DNA from: Kaistella montana
Lineage (GTDB): Bacteria; Bacteroidota; Bacteroidia; Flavobacteriales; Weeksellaceae
Assembly (NCBI RefSeq): GCF_024436175.1
Contig: NZ_JANFQP010000002.1
Span: 372,001 to 436,000, forward strand
Length of the DNA: 64,000 bases
Direction: 5' to 3'
In this document: positions 8,939-17,675 of the stretch, piece by piece
Layout: the number at the start of each line of letters is the position of its first letter
Position numbering within the stretch: position 1 is the stretch's first letter
The notes under the pieces: model-generated
Database searches by the model: none
What the model was told of the DNA's origin: nothing
What the model saw: the letters and a program-made list of their open reading frames with translations, nothing else
Translations under genes and position numbers: made by a program

Positions 8939-10606
8939 ATGAATCCAAGAGTTTTAGAATTAATAAAGAATCCGGAATTATTTCAAAATCAAGATTTAGA
9001 AATCTTAAATTCTGAAATAAAAAAACACCCTTATATACAGAATATCAGAGCCTTATATCTGTACGGAGTCTACACACATCAGCCTGAAAATTACCCTAAA
9101 GAACTCTCAACAACTGCGGCTTACACTACGGACAAGAAAATACTATATCAATTTATTAATAAAAAAGAACTTTCAGAAAAAGCAGAAGTTTCTTTAATTA
9201 AAACTCAAGAAGATAGCCAGATCCAAGCACCGATAGAAGAAATTCCAACAATTCCGGTTGCTTCTGATTCTATACATACTATTTCGCCAACTCAGGTTGA
9301 AACTCCAAAACCAGTTTATGTAGATGGAGTTTTGAACAGAATTCTATTTGAAGGAGAAGAAAATTTCCTTGAAACCGAATCCGTATCGATCGACCTCGAA
9401 TCAACTCTAGAATCCGGTACTATTGTCACTCAACCGGTTCCAAACGAAACGAAAATTGAAATTGGAGCACCGAAAATAGAAGAGGAAATTCCATTAAAAG
9501 AAGAAAGTGCTCCCGAAGAAATTCTTGCTGAAAAAACTGAAATTTTACCAGCTGAAAACCAAGATGAAAACAATGCTGAGGTTAGTTTTCATGGAATGGA
9601 AGAATTTTTACCTAATGTAAAAATCGAAAGCAAAAATCCAGATCCAGTTGTTTATCAAGTTCCTAGACCAACTTTGAGCAAACACGAAGAAGAAATGCAA
9701 AAACTTATCGCCGAAGTCGAAGCAAAAATGAAGAATTCGAAAAAAGAAAAGGTAAAAACTGAAGAAACGGCTATTTCAAATGCAGAAGTAAACTTTGCTG
9801 AAACTCAAGATTTTATGCCAACTGAAATTAAAGAAGAAATTTCTGAAAATAAAATTATTGATAAAAAAATCGAAGAAAAAGAAGTGATTTCTGAAAGCAT
9901 TGACGTTCCTAAAAACATTCAAAAACCAAGAGAAACTACTCATAACGAAGCAGAAATCACTAAAAACGATAACATTTCAGACAAAAAACCATGGAAACCC
10001 ATGAGTTTTTCAAGCAACACCCCTGATTCATTAATTGATAAAAAATCCGAAGAAAAAAAGGAAGATATTGAAACTCCTGCAAATAAAATTATTGATGAAA
10101 CTCCTATAATTCCGGTTGAAAAAAATGAAGAAAGACCTGTTTTCAATGTTTCATTTTTCTCTCAAAATGTCTCTTCAATTCAAGAAAATCAGAAACCGGA
10201 AATATCAGAAAGCACTTCAAAAGAAAACACTTCCGATACTTCAGTAAACTCTGAAAGCAATATTCCAAATTTCATCAATACTTGGCAAAATTGGCTCAAA
10301 ATCGGTCAAAATAAGGAAGAAACAAACGAAAATCCTACAATTTCTAAAGAAAAACTGATTGAGGAATTCATTGTAAAAGAACCGAAAATTTCTAAATTAA
10401 AAGAAGATTCCGATTTTGTTGTGAAAGAAAAAAGCGACAATATTTCTCACTTGATGACCGAAACTTTGGCAAATCTATATATTGAACAAAGATTATATTC
10501 CAAAGCGATTAAAGCATTCGAAATTCTTATCGATAAACATCCGGACAAAAAAGAACATTTCGCTGATAAAATAGATCAAGTCAAGGAATTACGCCAGAAT
10601 AAATAA
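8939..10606 (+). CDS. Large acidic/lysine-rich protein with C-terminal TPR
   Basis: This 555-residue protein has a folded N-terminus (MNPRVLELIKNPELFQNQDL), a very long low-complexity middle rich in E, K, I and P with repeated phrases such as AEVSFHGMEEFLP / AEVNFAETQDFMP, and a C-terminal TPR-like pair (LANLYIEQRLYSKAIKAFEI). No signal peptide is present, so it is likely cytosolic. It starts one base after lptE stops, linking it to the envelope operon. Found as a hypothetical protein at this site in related genomes as far as I recall; role unknown. Confidence 0.7.
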   Translation: MNPRVLELIKNPELFQNQDLEILNSEIKKHPYIQNIRALYLYGVYTHQPENYPKELSTTAAYTTDKKILYQFINKKELSEKAEVSLIKTQEDSQIQAPIEEIPTIPVASDSIHTISPTQVETPKPVYVDGVLNRILFEGEENFLETESVSIDLESTLESGTIVTQPVPNETKIEIGAPKIEEEIPLKEESAPEEILAEKTEILPAENQDENNAEVSFHGMEEFLPNVKIESKNPDPVVYQVPRPTLSKHEEEMQKLIAEVEAKMKNSKKEKVKTEETAISNAEVNFAETQDFMPTEIKEEISENKIIDKKIEEKEVISESIDVPKNIQKPRETTHNEAEITKNDNISDKKPWKPMSFSSNTPDSLIDKKSEEKKEDIETPANKIIDETPIIPVEKNEERPVFNVSFFSQNVSSIQENQKPEISESTSKENTSDTSVNSESNIPNFINTWQNWLKIGQNKEETNENPTISKEKLIEEFIVKEPKISKLKEDSDFVVKEKSDNISHLMTETLANLYIEQRLYSKAIKAFEILIDKHPDKKEHFADKIDQVKELRQNK

Positions 10607-10612
10607 TTCTTT

Positions 10613-11260
10613 TTATTCTATATTTTTCGTTTCGACGGCTTCTACATCGATTACTTTAGCACTATCAGAAGAATTAAAACTTCGGAATTTCCGCCATAAT
10701 TTTCTTCCCATAACGATTACAACAATAATTAAAATTATTGCTGCGAGGAAGGCAATAAACGGCACTGTCATTGCTAAAACCGACATAATTCCAGCTCCTG
10801 CAGTTTCGGTAGTCGCTACGACGGAATTCCCTAAACCGCCTGTCGTAGCGGTAGACGCAGCACGAGTTCCGGCAAATCCCGAACTTATCGCTGCTGCGGT
10901 TCCACCTCCAGCAATCAACGCCAAAGCCCATTGCGGAAACGTACCAATATCAGCAAATTGACTTGCAAACATCACCGATCCGGCGACAGTTGCCAACGGA
11001 ACTGATAATGTATCCAAAAGATGATCAATATAAGGAATGTAATAAGCCAAAATCTCAACAACCGTCGCTATTCCTGTGGTGATGAGCGTTGGTAATCCGG
11101 CAAGCCATTGAAAACTTTCGTTCATCGGAATCCAGCCCATGTAAGAAGCCAAACTTACAGCAAACATTGGCAGAAAAACCCTGAAACCAGTTGCTGCAGC
11201 AAGTCCAATTCCGATAAACGCACTGATGGCGTATGGTAAAAAGGGAATATTATCAAGCAT
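10613..11260 (-). CDS. DUF4126 family membrane protein
   Basis: A 215-residue integral membrane protein with about five hydrophobic segments and many Gly/Ala residues (AAATGFRVFLPMFAVSL near the start, ALIAGGGTAAAISSGFAGTR in the middle, and a final AAIILIIVVIVMG helix before a basic tail). The FRVFLP and GGGTAA phrases are typical of DUF4126. It converges on the TPR gene with only six bases between stops and is transcribed away from rnpA. No function is established for the family. Confidence 0.75.
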   Translation of the reverse strand: MLDNIPFLPYAISAFIGIGLAAATGFRVFLPMFAVSLASYMGWIPMNESFQWLAGLPTLITTGIATVVEILAYYIPYIDHLLDTLSVPLATVAGSVMFASQFADIGTFPQWALALIAGGGTAAAISSGFAGTRAASTATTGGLGNSVVATTETAGAGIMSVLAMTVPFIAFLAAIILIIVVIVMGRKLWRKFRSFNSSDSAKVIDVEAVETKNIE

Positions 11261-11323
11261 TTTCTTTAAATTTTATCGTTTTATTCAATCAAATTTACAA
11301 AAACTATGCTAATGCGTATAAAA

Positions 11324-11701
11324 TTATTTTTTTGATTTACAGAGATTTATGAAATTCTCCTCCAAAGATTTAAAATCTTTCGGCAATTCTGGGCTTACCC
11401 AAAAAATCATAGTTAACGAATGTGTACCGAAAACTTCTGTAAAAACTGATTTGTTCAATCGATAAACCTCTCGAAGTTGCCGTTTGATTCGATTTCTGTG
11501 AACTGCTGTTTTAAAATAACGCTTTGAAACAGAAACTCCAATCTTTTGATTTTCAACAACTAATCCTTCTTGTGGCTTTTTGTCTAGATTAATTGAAATC
11601 AAACGTAAATTCCCACAAGTCAACCATTTACCTTTTCCAAAAAGCAAATCGATTTCTTTCTTTTGTTTAAGTTTTTCCTTGGTAGGATATTTTTGATTCA
11701 A
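11324..11701 (-). CDS. rnpA: Ribonuclease P protein component
   Basis: Protein subunit of RNase P, which removes 5' leaders from pre-tRNAs. The diagnostic RNR motif is present in AVHRNRIKRQLREVYR, with the preceding KIGVSVSKRYFKTA strand. At 125 residues it has the usual length. In many bacteria rnpA follows rpmH; here it sits between DUF4126 and tcdA, as is common in flavobacteria. Confidence 0.93.
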   Translation of the reverse strand: MNQKYPTKEKLKQKKEIDLLFGKGKWLTCGNLRLISINLDKKPQEGLVVENQKIGVSVSKRYFKTAVHRNRIKRQLREVYRLNKSVFTEVFGTHSLTMIFWVSPELPKDFKSLEENFINLCKSKK

Positions 11702-11725
11702 AGTAAATAATTTGATTAATTGATT

Positions 11726-12454
11726 TTATTTAACCTCTTTTGTTAAATAATTAATAACTTCAGCCGCAGCATACAATCCGAAAATTGCAGGCATAAAACT
11801 GATCGTTCCATAGAAAGATCGTTTGAAATTTGTTCCATCTGTCATTTTTAGACTGGTTTCGTCCTGAATTTCATTTGAAAAGACGCAGCGAATTCCTTTA
11901 TTAATTTTTTCTTTTTTAAGACGTTTTCTTACATTTTTAGCAAGATAGCAATTATAGGTTTTACTGATGTCGCGCACCATTACTTTAGACGGATCAGTTT
12001 TTCCTCCAGCTCCCATACAACTTACCACTTTTATTTTTTTTCGTTTTGCTATTTTAATTAAAGTGATTTTTGGAGTAACGCTATCAATACAATCTAAAAC
12101 ATAGCTAAAGCATTGTGAATCAATTACTTTTTCGATACTTTCGGGAACAAGAAATTCATTAATTCTCGTCAATTCTAATTTCGGATTGATATCCATCATT
12201 CTATCACCAACAATTTCAACTTTCGGTTTTCCAATAGTTGAATGAAGCGCAGGAAGTTGTCTGTTAACATTGGTAATATCAACAACATCGCCGTCCACGA
12301 TGGTAATTTTCCCAATTCCTGCTCTTGCAAGAAATTCAGCTGCGAACGAACCAACACCGCCTAAACCAACCACCAAAACATTTGCATTTTGTAGTTTTTC
12401 AATTCCATTTTCCTTTATGAGCAATTCGGTTCTTTCTAGCCAATTCTTCTCCAT
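11726..12454 (-). CDS. tcdA: tRNA threonylcarbamoyladenosine dehydratase
   Basis: An E1-like/ThiF-fold enzyme that cyclises t6A37 in tRNA using ATP. The nucleotide-binding loop GLGGVGSFAAEFLARAGIGK, the following VDGDVVDITNVNRQ and VLDCID are all visible, as is the late Cys-bearing stretch (GIRCVFSNE). Length (242) is as expected. The upstream tatD gene stops directly at its start, so the two are co-transcribed, with rnpA downstream. Confidence 0.9.
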   Translation of the reverse strand: MEKNWLERTELLIKENGIEKLQNANVLVVGLGGVGSFAAEFLARAGIGKITIVDGDVVDITNVNRQLPALHSTIGKPKVEIVGDRMMDINPKLELTRINEFLVPESIEKVIDSQCFSYVLDCIDSVTPKITLIKIAKRKKIKVVSCMGAGGKTDPSKVMVRDISKTYNCYLAKNVRKRLKKEKINKGIRCVFSNEIQDETSLKMTDGTNFKRSFYGTISFMPAIFGLYAAAEVINYLTKEVK

Positions 12455-12455
12455 T

Positions 12456-13091
12456 TTATATAAAAATTTGTAAATTTTCGAGATTTTCTTTGATTTTTTG
12501 TTGAAAATCGCCGATTTGATGATTTTTCAGTACTGCAATTTTCTGGTATAAATCTTCAATATCAAACTCTGCAGAATCTGTTTCTAAAAAAAGTTGATCG
12601 ATGGGAATTTGTTTCAGAAAATCTTGCAAATTTACGTTATACAAAGCTGACTTTCCAAAACTTAAACAAAACTGATTTTTTAATAGTTCGTCTCCTATGG
12701 TTTTTCTTTTATTGAACCCGTGAATAATCATCGGAACTTTCGATTTTTTTTTGAAATGAATGAGCTGAGAAAATCTTTTAACACAATGAATGATAATTGG
12801 TTTTTGGATATCATTGGCAAGTTCAATTTGTTTTTGAAAGACTTCATTCTGTAGACTTTCATCAATCCCGATCAAACCATCCAAACCGCATTCGCCGATT
12901 GACACACAGTTTTCCGATTTTGAAATCGCTTTCAACCACAAAAAATCTTCTTCAAAACTGGCAGAAATATCTTGTGGATGAATTCCTGCAGAAAAAAAAT
13001 TAGCAGGCGGAACTTCTCTTAATTTCAAGTTATAAATCCCAAACTTTTTGCTAAAATCATGATGGTGAAAATCAAAAAAATCCATCATCAA
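12456..13091 (-). CDS. TatD family hydrolase (short form)
   Basis: A metal-dependent hydrolase of the TatD nuclease family in a TIM-barrel fold. Metal ligands expected in the family are visible: DFHHHDF at the N-terminus (normally D-x-H-x-H), SIGECGLDG (Glu), IIHCVKR and MIIHGF (His), and LETDSAEFD (Asp). At 211 residues it is shorter than the usual 255-260, a form common in Bacteroidota. The start has three ATGs in a row. It lies directly upstream of tcdA with essentially no gap. Confidence 0.85.
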   Translation of the reverse strand: MMMDFFDFHHHDFSKKFGIYNLKLREVPPANFFSAGIHPQDISASFEEDFLWLKAISKSENCVSIGECGLDGLIGIDESLQNEVFQKQIELANDIQKPIIIHCVKRFSQLIHFKKKSKVPMIIHGFNKRKTIGDELLKNQFCLSFGKSALYNVNLQDFLKQIPIDQLFLETDSAEFDIEDLYQKIAVLKNHQIGDFQQKIKENLENLQIFI

Positions 13092-13176
13092 ATGTAATAA
13101 AATTCAGGTAAAATAAATTAAACATTTGTTTTAAAATGAAGAAGAAATTCCTTAACTTTACTCAAATTAATTCAAA

Positions 13177-13803
13177 ATGAAGAAGAAATTCTCGGAAAAA
13201 CAGATTCATATATTGGATATTGCAGAAAAGTTAATCGCTAAAAAAGGATTTGAAGGCACCTCGATCCGCGATATTTCCACTACTGCGAATATTAATGTGG
13301 CGATGATTTCCTATTACTTTGGTTCCAAGGAAAAGATGATGTCTTACTTGTACCGTTACCGAGTGCAGAAAACCCGGGAAAGTTTTGCGGAATTTGCTGA
13401 AATCATCAAAGATGGAAAACCGGAAATGCAATTAAAAGAACTGGTTAAATATGTTGTAAATCAATTATTTAAATTCAATTACTTTCATGGTTTTGTCACT
13501 CAGGAACTTCGACATACAGAGCATCTTAAAGATGATTTATTAGAATTCTACACTACTTTTACTTCAAAAATTGATGATGTTATTAAAAAAGGACTTGCGT
13601 CTGGCGTTTTCAGTAATGCTCCAAAACCAGAGGATATCTTGACGCTTATTGTTGGTTCGTCTCTGTTCGTGATTCGCAATAAGAATTTCTATGAATTGTA
13701 TGTTTCAGGCAAAGAAGAAAATTATCTTCAGGATGCAGAAAGAAAAATTTTAGCAAATCTTTTGGTCACTGTTTTTTCTTTGGTGGGTTATCACGCCTCC
13801 TGA
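13177..13803 (+). CDS. TetR/AcrR family transcriptional regulator
   Basis: The N-terminal helix-turn-helix (GTSIRDISTTANINVAMISY followed by YFGSKEKMM) is classic TetR. The remaining 150 residues are a helical ligand domain with no recognisable specificity. It is divergently transcribed from tatD over 85 bases and has no adjacent efflux or target gene on its strand, so the regulon cannot be guessed. Confidence 0.88.
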   Translation: MKKKFSEKQIHILDIAEKLIAKKGFEGTSIRDISTTANINVAMISYYFGSKEKMMSYLYRYRVQKTRESFAEFAEIIKDGKPEMQLKELVKYVVNQLFKFNYFHGFVTQELRHTEHLKDDLLEFYTTFTSKIDDVIKKGLASGVFSNAPKPEDILTLIVGSSLFVIRNKNFYELYVSGKEENYLQDAERKILANLLVTVFSLVGYHAS

Positions 13804-13946
13804 TTTTAAGCAAATTGCCTTGAAAATGTAATTTCTTCGTATTTTATTAGTTAAATTATCATAAAAAAAAATCTATTGATAAAAAAATTATATTTTTGCA
13901 AACTGAACCGCAGAAAACTTCTAATTCTTTCTGCTATAAAAGATTT

Positions 13947-14852
13947 ATGAAAAAATATTTGATAGTACTCCTCGCAATTTTCAGCTTGTCGGCTTGTAAC
14001 AAACAGCAAGAACTTGCAATGAAAAGCGCAGATAAAGATTATATCCTAAAAGTTGCGAACGAAAAATTCGAAAATAAAAAATGGACTGATGCATTGGCAC
14101 TATACGAAAGACTTTCGAATCTCGTAGCAGGTACGGATGATGCTCCAAACGTGGTATACAACTCAGCTTACGCCAATTATTACGACAAAAATTATAAACT
14201 CGCAGGTCATCAATTCAAGAATTTTGCGGTAACTTTTCCTCAAGATAAACGAGCTGAAGATGCTTCCTATATGTCTGCATTGTGTTATTACGAAGGTTCA
14301 ATGGACTATAATTTGGATCAAACAAGCACAGAACTCGCCATCAATGAACTTCAAAATTTCTTGAACAACTATCCGAATTCTGAAAAGTCTAAAAACATTA
14401 ATGAGTTAATCGACGAATTGAGTTATAAACTTGAATTCAAAGCGTATGAAAACGCAAGACAATATTATAAAATGGCAGATTATAAAGCCGCAAACGTTGC
14501 TTTCGAAAACGTGTTGAGCGATTTTCCGAGCACCAAACTGGCTGATAAAATCTATGCTTATATTTTGAAATCCAAATACGAACTTGCTGTAAACTCTGTC
14601 TACGACCTGAAAAAAGACCGTATTGAAAACGCTTTGGCTTTCACCAAACAAGTAGAAAGAGAAATGCCTAATACCGACAATGCAAAAACAGCTGTTGAAC
14701 TCAGAAATAAGCTTTTGAAGGAAAAAGAAAACTTTGCAGAACTTGAGAAAAAGGTAGAAACCAGAAAAAAAGAAATCCAAGACAAGCAAAGAGCTGAAGA
14801 GCTAAAGCAAAATTTGGAGAAAGACCAAAAAGAAGCTGAAAAAAAAGCTTAA
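13947..14852 (+). CDS. bamD: Outer membrane protein assembly factor BamD
   Basis: A lipoprotein of the BAM complex that inserts beta-barrel proteins in the outer membrane. ATG 13947 was chosen because it starts the lipoprotein signal MKKYLIVLLAIFSLSACNKQ (lipobox LSAC); an upstream in-frame ATG at 13896 adds an unlikely leader. The body is TPR-like helices (ANEKFENKKWTDALALYERL, YANYYDKNYKLAGHQF). The C-terminus is a charged coiled coil ending KKA, where a TAA interrupts a frame that continues 22 more codons. First gene of the bamD-rpoZ-coaBC-DUF4835-recN cluster. A -7-like TATTTTTG lies at 13891. Confidence 0.9.
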   Translation: MKKYLIVLLAIFSLSACNKQQELAMKSADKDYILKVANEKFENKKWTDALALYERLSNLVAGTDDAPNVVYNSAYANYYDKNYKLAGHQFKNFAVTFPQDKRAEDASYMSALCYYEGSMDYNLDQTSTELAINELQNFLNNYPNSEKSKNINELIDELSYKLEFKAYENARQYYKMADYKAANVAFENVLSDFPSTKLADKIYAYILKSKYELAVNSVYDLKKDRIENALAFTKQVEREMPNTDNAKTAVELRNKLLKEKENFAELEKKVETRKKEIQDKQRAEELKQNLEKDQKEAEKKA

Positions 14853-14921
14853 GAGATTAAAAGAGACAGCGCTGCACTTTCTACACCTGCACCTGCTGCC
14901 ACTTTCCAAATCCAAAAATAA
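14853..14921 (+). other. In-frame continuation of bamD after its stop
   Basis: Directly after the bamD TAA the same frame reads EIKRDSAALSTPAP and eight further residues (ending FQIQK) before a second stop. Its coding-like composition suggests that the bamD stop arose by a GAA-to-TAA change and that the protein was once, or is in relatives, 23 residues longer. Confidence 0.5.
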
Positions 14922-14925
14922 ACTG

Positions 14926-14933
14926 TATATTTG
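14926..14933 (+). promoter_or_regulatory. Promoter -7 box upstream of rpoZ
   Basis: TATATTTG matches TAnnTTTG and lies 29 bases before the rpoZ start. Confidence 0.5.
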
Positions 14934-14962
14934 CAAACTTTTAATATAATAATCCACTGAAA

Positions 14963-15286
14963 ATGAGCGCAAAAGATTCTAAAGCAGAACTAAGTACAAT
15001 AACTTACGACAAAGATAAAATCGAAGAAAATGTAGGTTCTATCTATGAAGCCATCGTAATTATGGGCAAAAGAGCAGAACAGATCAATGCCGAAATCCGC
15101 TCTGAACTTCATAATAAATTAGACGAATTTGCGGTACACAACTCTACTTTGGAAGAAGTTTTCGAAAATAGAGAGCAAATTGAAATCTCCAAACATTACG
15201 AAAAATTACCAAAACCTACCTCTATCGCAATTCAGGAATGGCTTGACGGAGAAATTTACTTCAGAAACACTGACGAGAAAAACTAA
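14963..15286 (+). CDS. rpoZ: RNA polymerase omega subunit (Bacteroidota type)
   Basis: A 107-residue protein of the RpoZ/Rpb6 fold; the helix EENVGSIYEAIVIMGKRAEQ is the family core that supports assembly of the beta' subunit. Sequence is divergent from proteobacterial omega but typical for Bacteroidota, where it sits between bamD and coaBC, as here. Confidence 0.82.
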   Translation: MSAKDSKAELSTITYDKDKIEENVGSIYEAIVIMGKRAEQINAEIRSELHNKLDEFAVHNSTLEEVFENREQIEISKHYEKLPKPTSIAIQEWLDGEIYFRNTDEKN

Positions 15287-15406
15287 ACTTAAGTTTTTTT
15301 CACTCAAGAAAATAAGGATCGCAGAAGTATTTACTTTTGCGATTTTTTTTATTCGTTTGCCTTTCTAAATTTTTAACTAAATTCGTGCAAGCTAAATCTT
15401 AATCTA

Positions 15407-16612
15407 ATGATCCTAGAAGGTAAAAAAATTCTCATTGCCATTACTGGCGGAATTGCCGCTTACAAAATCAATTACCTCATCCGCGACTTGATTAAAAAAG
15501 GCGCTGAAGTTCAGGTTTTGATGACTCCTTCAGCGGAAAATTTTGTTTCAAAACTTACCCTTTCTACCCTTTCAAAAAAACCGGTTTTCTCTGATTTTTA
15601 TTCTCATGACGGCACCTGGAATAATCATGTTGAATTTGCGCTTTGGGCAGATATAATGCTTATCGCGCCGTGTACAGCGAATACTTTGGGAAAAATGGTT
15701 CATGGCATTTGCGACAATTTGGTTATTGCAACTTATATGTCGGCGAAATGTCCTGTTCTTATTGCTCCAGCGATGGATTTGGACATGTATCAACATCCTT
15801 CCACGAAGCAAAATTTGGAGCTTGCTGAAGATTTCGGACATATTATTATTCCTGCAGAAAATGGCGAATTGGCGAGTGGATTGGTCGGACAAGGAAGAAT
15901 GGCCGAACCTGAAACCATTTCAAATACTATTGAATCCTTTTTTAATTCCAGTCAAAAATCAAAAAATTTAGCTGGAAAAACGGTACTCATCACCGCCGGA
16001 CCAACGTATGAAGCGATTGATCCTGTTCGCTTTATCGGAAATCATTCATCAGGAAAAATGGGATTTTCAATTGCTGAAGAAGCAGCAAATCGTGGCGCAA
16101 AAGTGATTCTGATTTCAGGGCCGAGTTCTCAGAAAATTCAACATCAAAATATTGAAATTCATCGAGTTACTTCCGCTAAAGAAATGTTCGAGCAGGTTTT
16201 TAATTTTTATGAAAAAGTAGATATCGCGATTGCAAGCGCTGCCGTTGCAGATTACGCTCCGAAAGAAATTGCCAAAGAAAAAATCAAGAAAAACGATGAT
16301 TCTCTGACGATTGAATTGGTGAAAAATCCGGATATTTTGAGAACAATGGGCGAGAAAAAAAACAAACAATTTCTAGTTGGTTTTGCATTGGAAACTCAAA
16401 ATGAAGAAGAAAATGCAAAAGGAAAACTCCAGAAAAAAAATCTCGATATGATTGTGCTCAATTCTTTACGGGACGAAGGTGCAGGCTTCAAAAACGACAC
16501 CAACAAAATCAAGATTTTCACCAAAACAGAAATGAAAGAATTCGCTCTGAAATCAAAAAATGAAGTAGCTACGGACATTTTAAATTATATTGAAGAACAA
16601 ATTCTGAAATAA
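15407..16612 (+). CDS. coaBC: Bifunctional phosphopantothenoylcysteine decarboxylase/synthetase
   Basis: Catalyses two consecutive steps of coenzyme A synthesis: coupling of 4'-phosphopantothenate with cysteine (CoaB, C-terminal half) and FMN-dependent decarboxylation (CoaC, N-terminal half). The CoaC start GKKILIAITGGIAAYKINYL, the active-site His in NHVEFALWAD, and the PAMDLDMY-type segment are seen. The CoaB half begins near TVLITAGPTYEAIDPVRFIG and has NHSSGKMGFSIAEEA. Full length, 401 residues. It lies in the conserved bamD-to-recN cluster. Confidence 0.95.
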   Translation: MILEGKKILIAITGGIAAYKINYLIRDLIKKGAEVQVLMTPSAENFVSKLTLSTLSKKPVFSDFYSHDGTWNNHVEFALWADIMLIAPCTANTLGKMVHGICDNLVIATYMSAKCPVLIAPAMDLDMYQHPSTKQNLELAEDFGHIIIPAENGELASGLVGQGRMAEPETISNTIESFFNSSQKSKNLAGKTVLITAGPTYEAIDPVRFIGNHSSGKMGFSIAEEAANRGAKVILISGPSSQKIQHQNIEIHRVTSAKEMFEQVFNFYEKVDIAIASAAVADYAPKEIAKEKIKKNDDSLTIELVKNPDILRTMGEKKNKQFLVGFALETQNEEENAKGKLQKKNLDMIVLNSLRDEGAGFKNDTNKIKIFTKTEMKEFALKSKNEVATDILNYIEEQILK

Positions 16613-16648
16613 TATTGCTAAATTTCCGTTCTTTAATTTTACTCCAAC

Positions 16649-17554
16649 ATGAAGAAATTTTTTACAATATTTATCCTTATTTTTTCTTTTAATCTAAGTT
16701 TTTCCCAAGAACTTTTAGCAACTGTTCAGGTGAATGCTCAGCAATTAGGCGGAAGCAACACTCAAGTTTACAGAACTTTAGAAAAAAACCTTCGAGATTT
16801 CATCAACAATACAAGTTGGACAGGAAAAAAATTACAGAATTTCGAGAAAATCAAATGCAATTTTGCCATTGTAATCACCGAAAGAACGGGGAGCAGCAAT
16901 TTCAGAGGAAGTATCATTGTTCAAGCGGTTCGTCCGGTTTTCAACACAACTTATGAAAGTCCGTTGTTGAATATTAATGATACTAATTTCGGTTTTGAAT
17001 ATACCGAAAACGAGAATTTGGTTTTCAACGAAAGACAATTTTCTGGGAAAAACCTCATCGACGCCATTAGTTTTTATGTTTACACAATTCTAGGCTACGA
17101 CGGCGACAGCTACAAAGTTCGCGGAGGACAAGAATGGTTCGAAAAAGCGCAGAAAATTTCCAACAATTCACAAAATCAAAATTTCGCAGGATGGTCGCTC
17201 ATCGAAGGCAATAAAACCAGAGCTGCACTCATCGACAATATCCTAAAACCTGAACAAAACACGCTCAGAAACTTGTTTTACACTTATCACCGCGCTGGTT
17301 TGGACAATCTCGGGAAACAAGATCAAGCATCTGCGAAAAAAATTATTGCTGATGCGTTGATGCAACTGAAAACTTATGAAAATAATTTCCAGATGAATTA
17401 TCCGGTGAATCTTTTCATCGACACCAAAAAACAGGAAATTTTCGATATTTTCAGCAACGGAAACAACGCCACCGTAAAAATGACCGAACTGAAAGCGCTT
17501 TTCGTAACGATGGCTCCACGCGAAATCGACAGCAAATGGAATAAGTGGAAATAA
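16649..17554 (+). CDS. DUF4835 family secreted protein
   Basis: A signal peptide (MKKFFTIFILIFSFNLSFSQ) precedes 280 residues beginning ELLATVQVNAQQLGGSNTQV, a phrase characteristic of DUF4835. It lies 36 bases after coaBC and before recN, its usual place in Flavobacteriia. Probably periplasmic or outer-membrane associated; no activity is known and no catalytic motif is visible. Confidence 0.85.
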   Translation: MKKFFTIFILIFSFNLSFSQELLATVQVNAQQLGGSNTQVYRTLEKNLRDFINNTSWTGKKLQNFEKIKCNFAIVITERTGSSNFRGSIIVQAVRPVFNTTYESPLLNINDTNFGFEYTENENLVFNERQFSGKNLIDAISFYVYTILGYDGDSYKVRGGQEWFEKAQKISNNSQNQNFAGWSLIEGNKTRAALIDNILKPEQNTLRNLFYTYHRAGLDNLGKQDQASAKKIIADALMQLKTYENNFQMNYPVNLFIDTKKQEIFDIFSNGNNATVKMTELKALFVTMAPREIDSKWNKWK

Positions 17555-17675
17555 ATCAACCTTTCCTGAAATTTCATTTCGCTATTTCTGCTCTTCTTTT
17601 TTTAATCCCCTTTAAAATCCTTAAATTTACAGCTTCAAGTTCGTAAATATAATTTCGTAAACGGCTTTTATCAAC

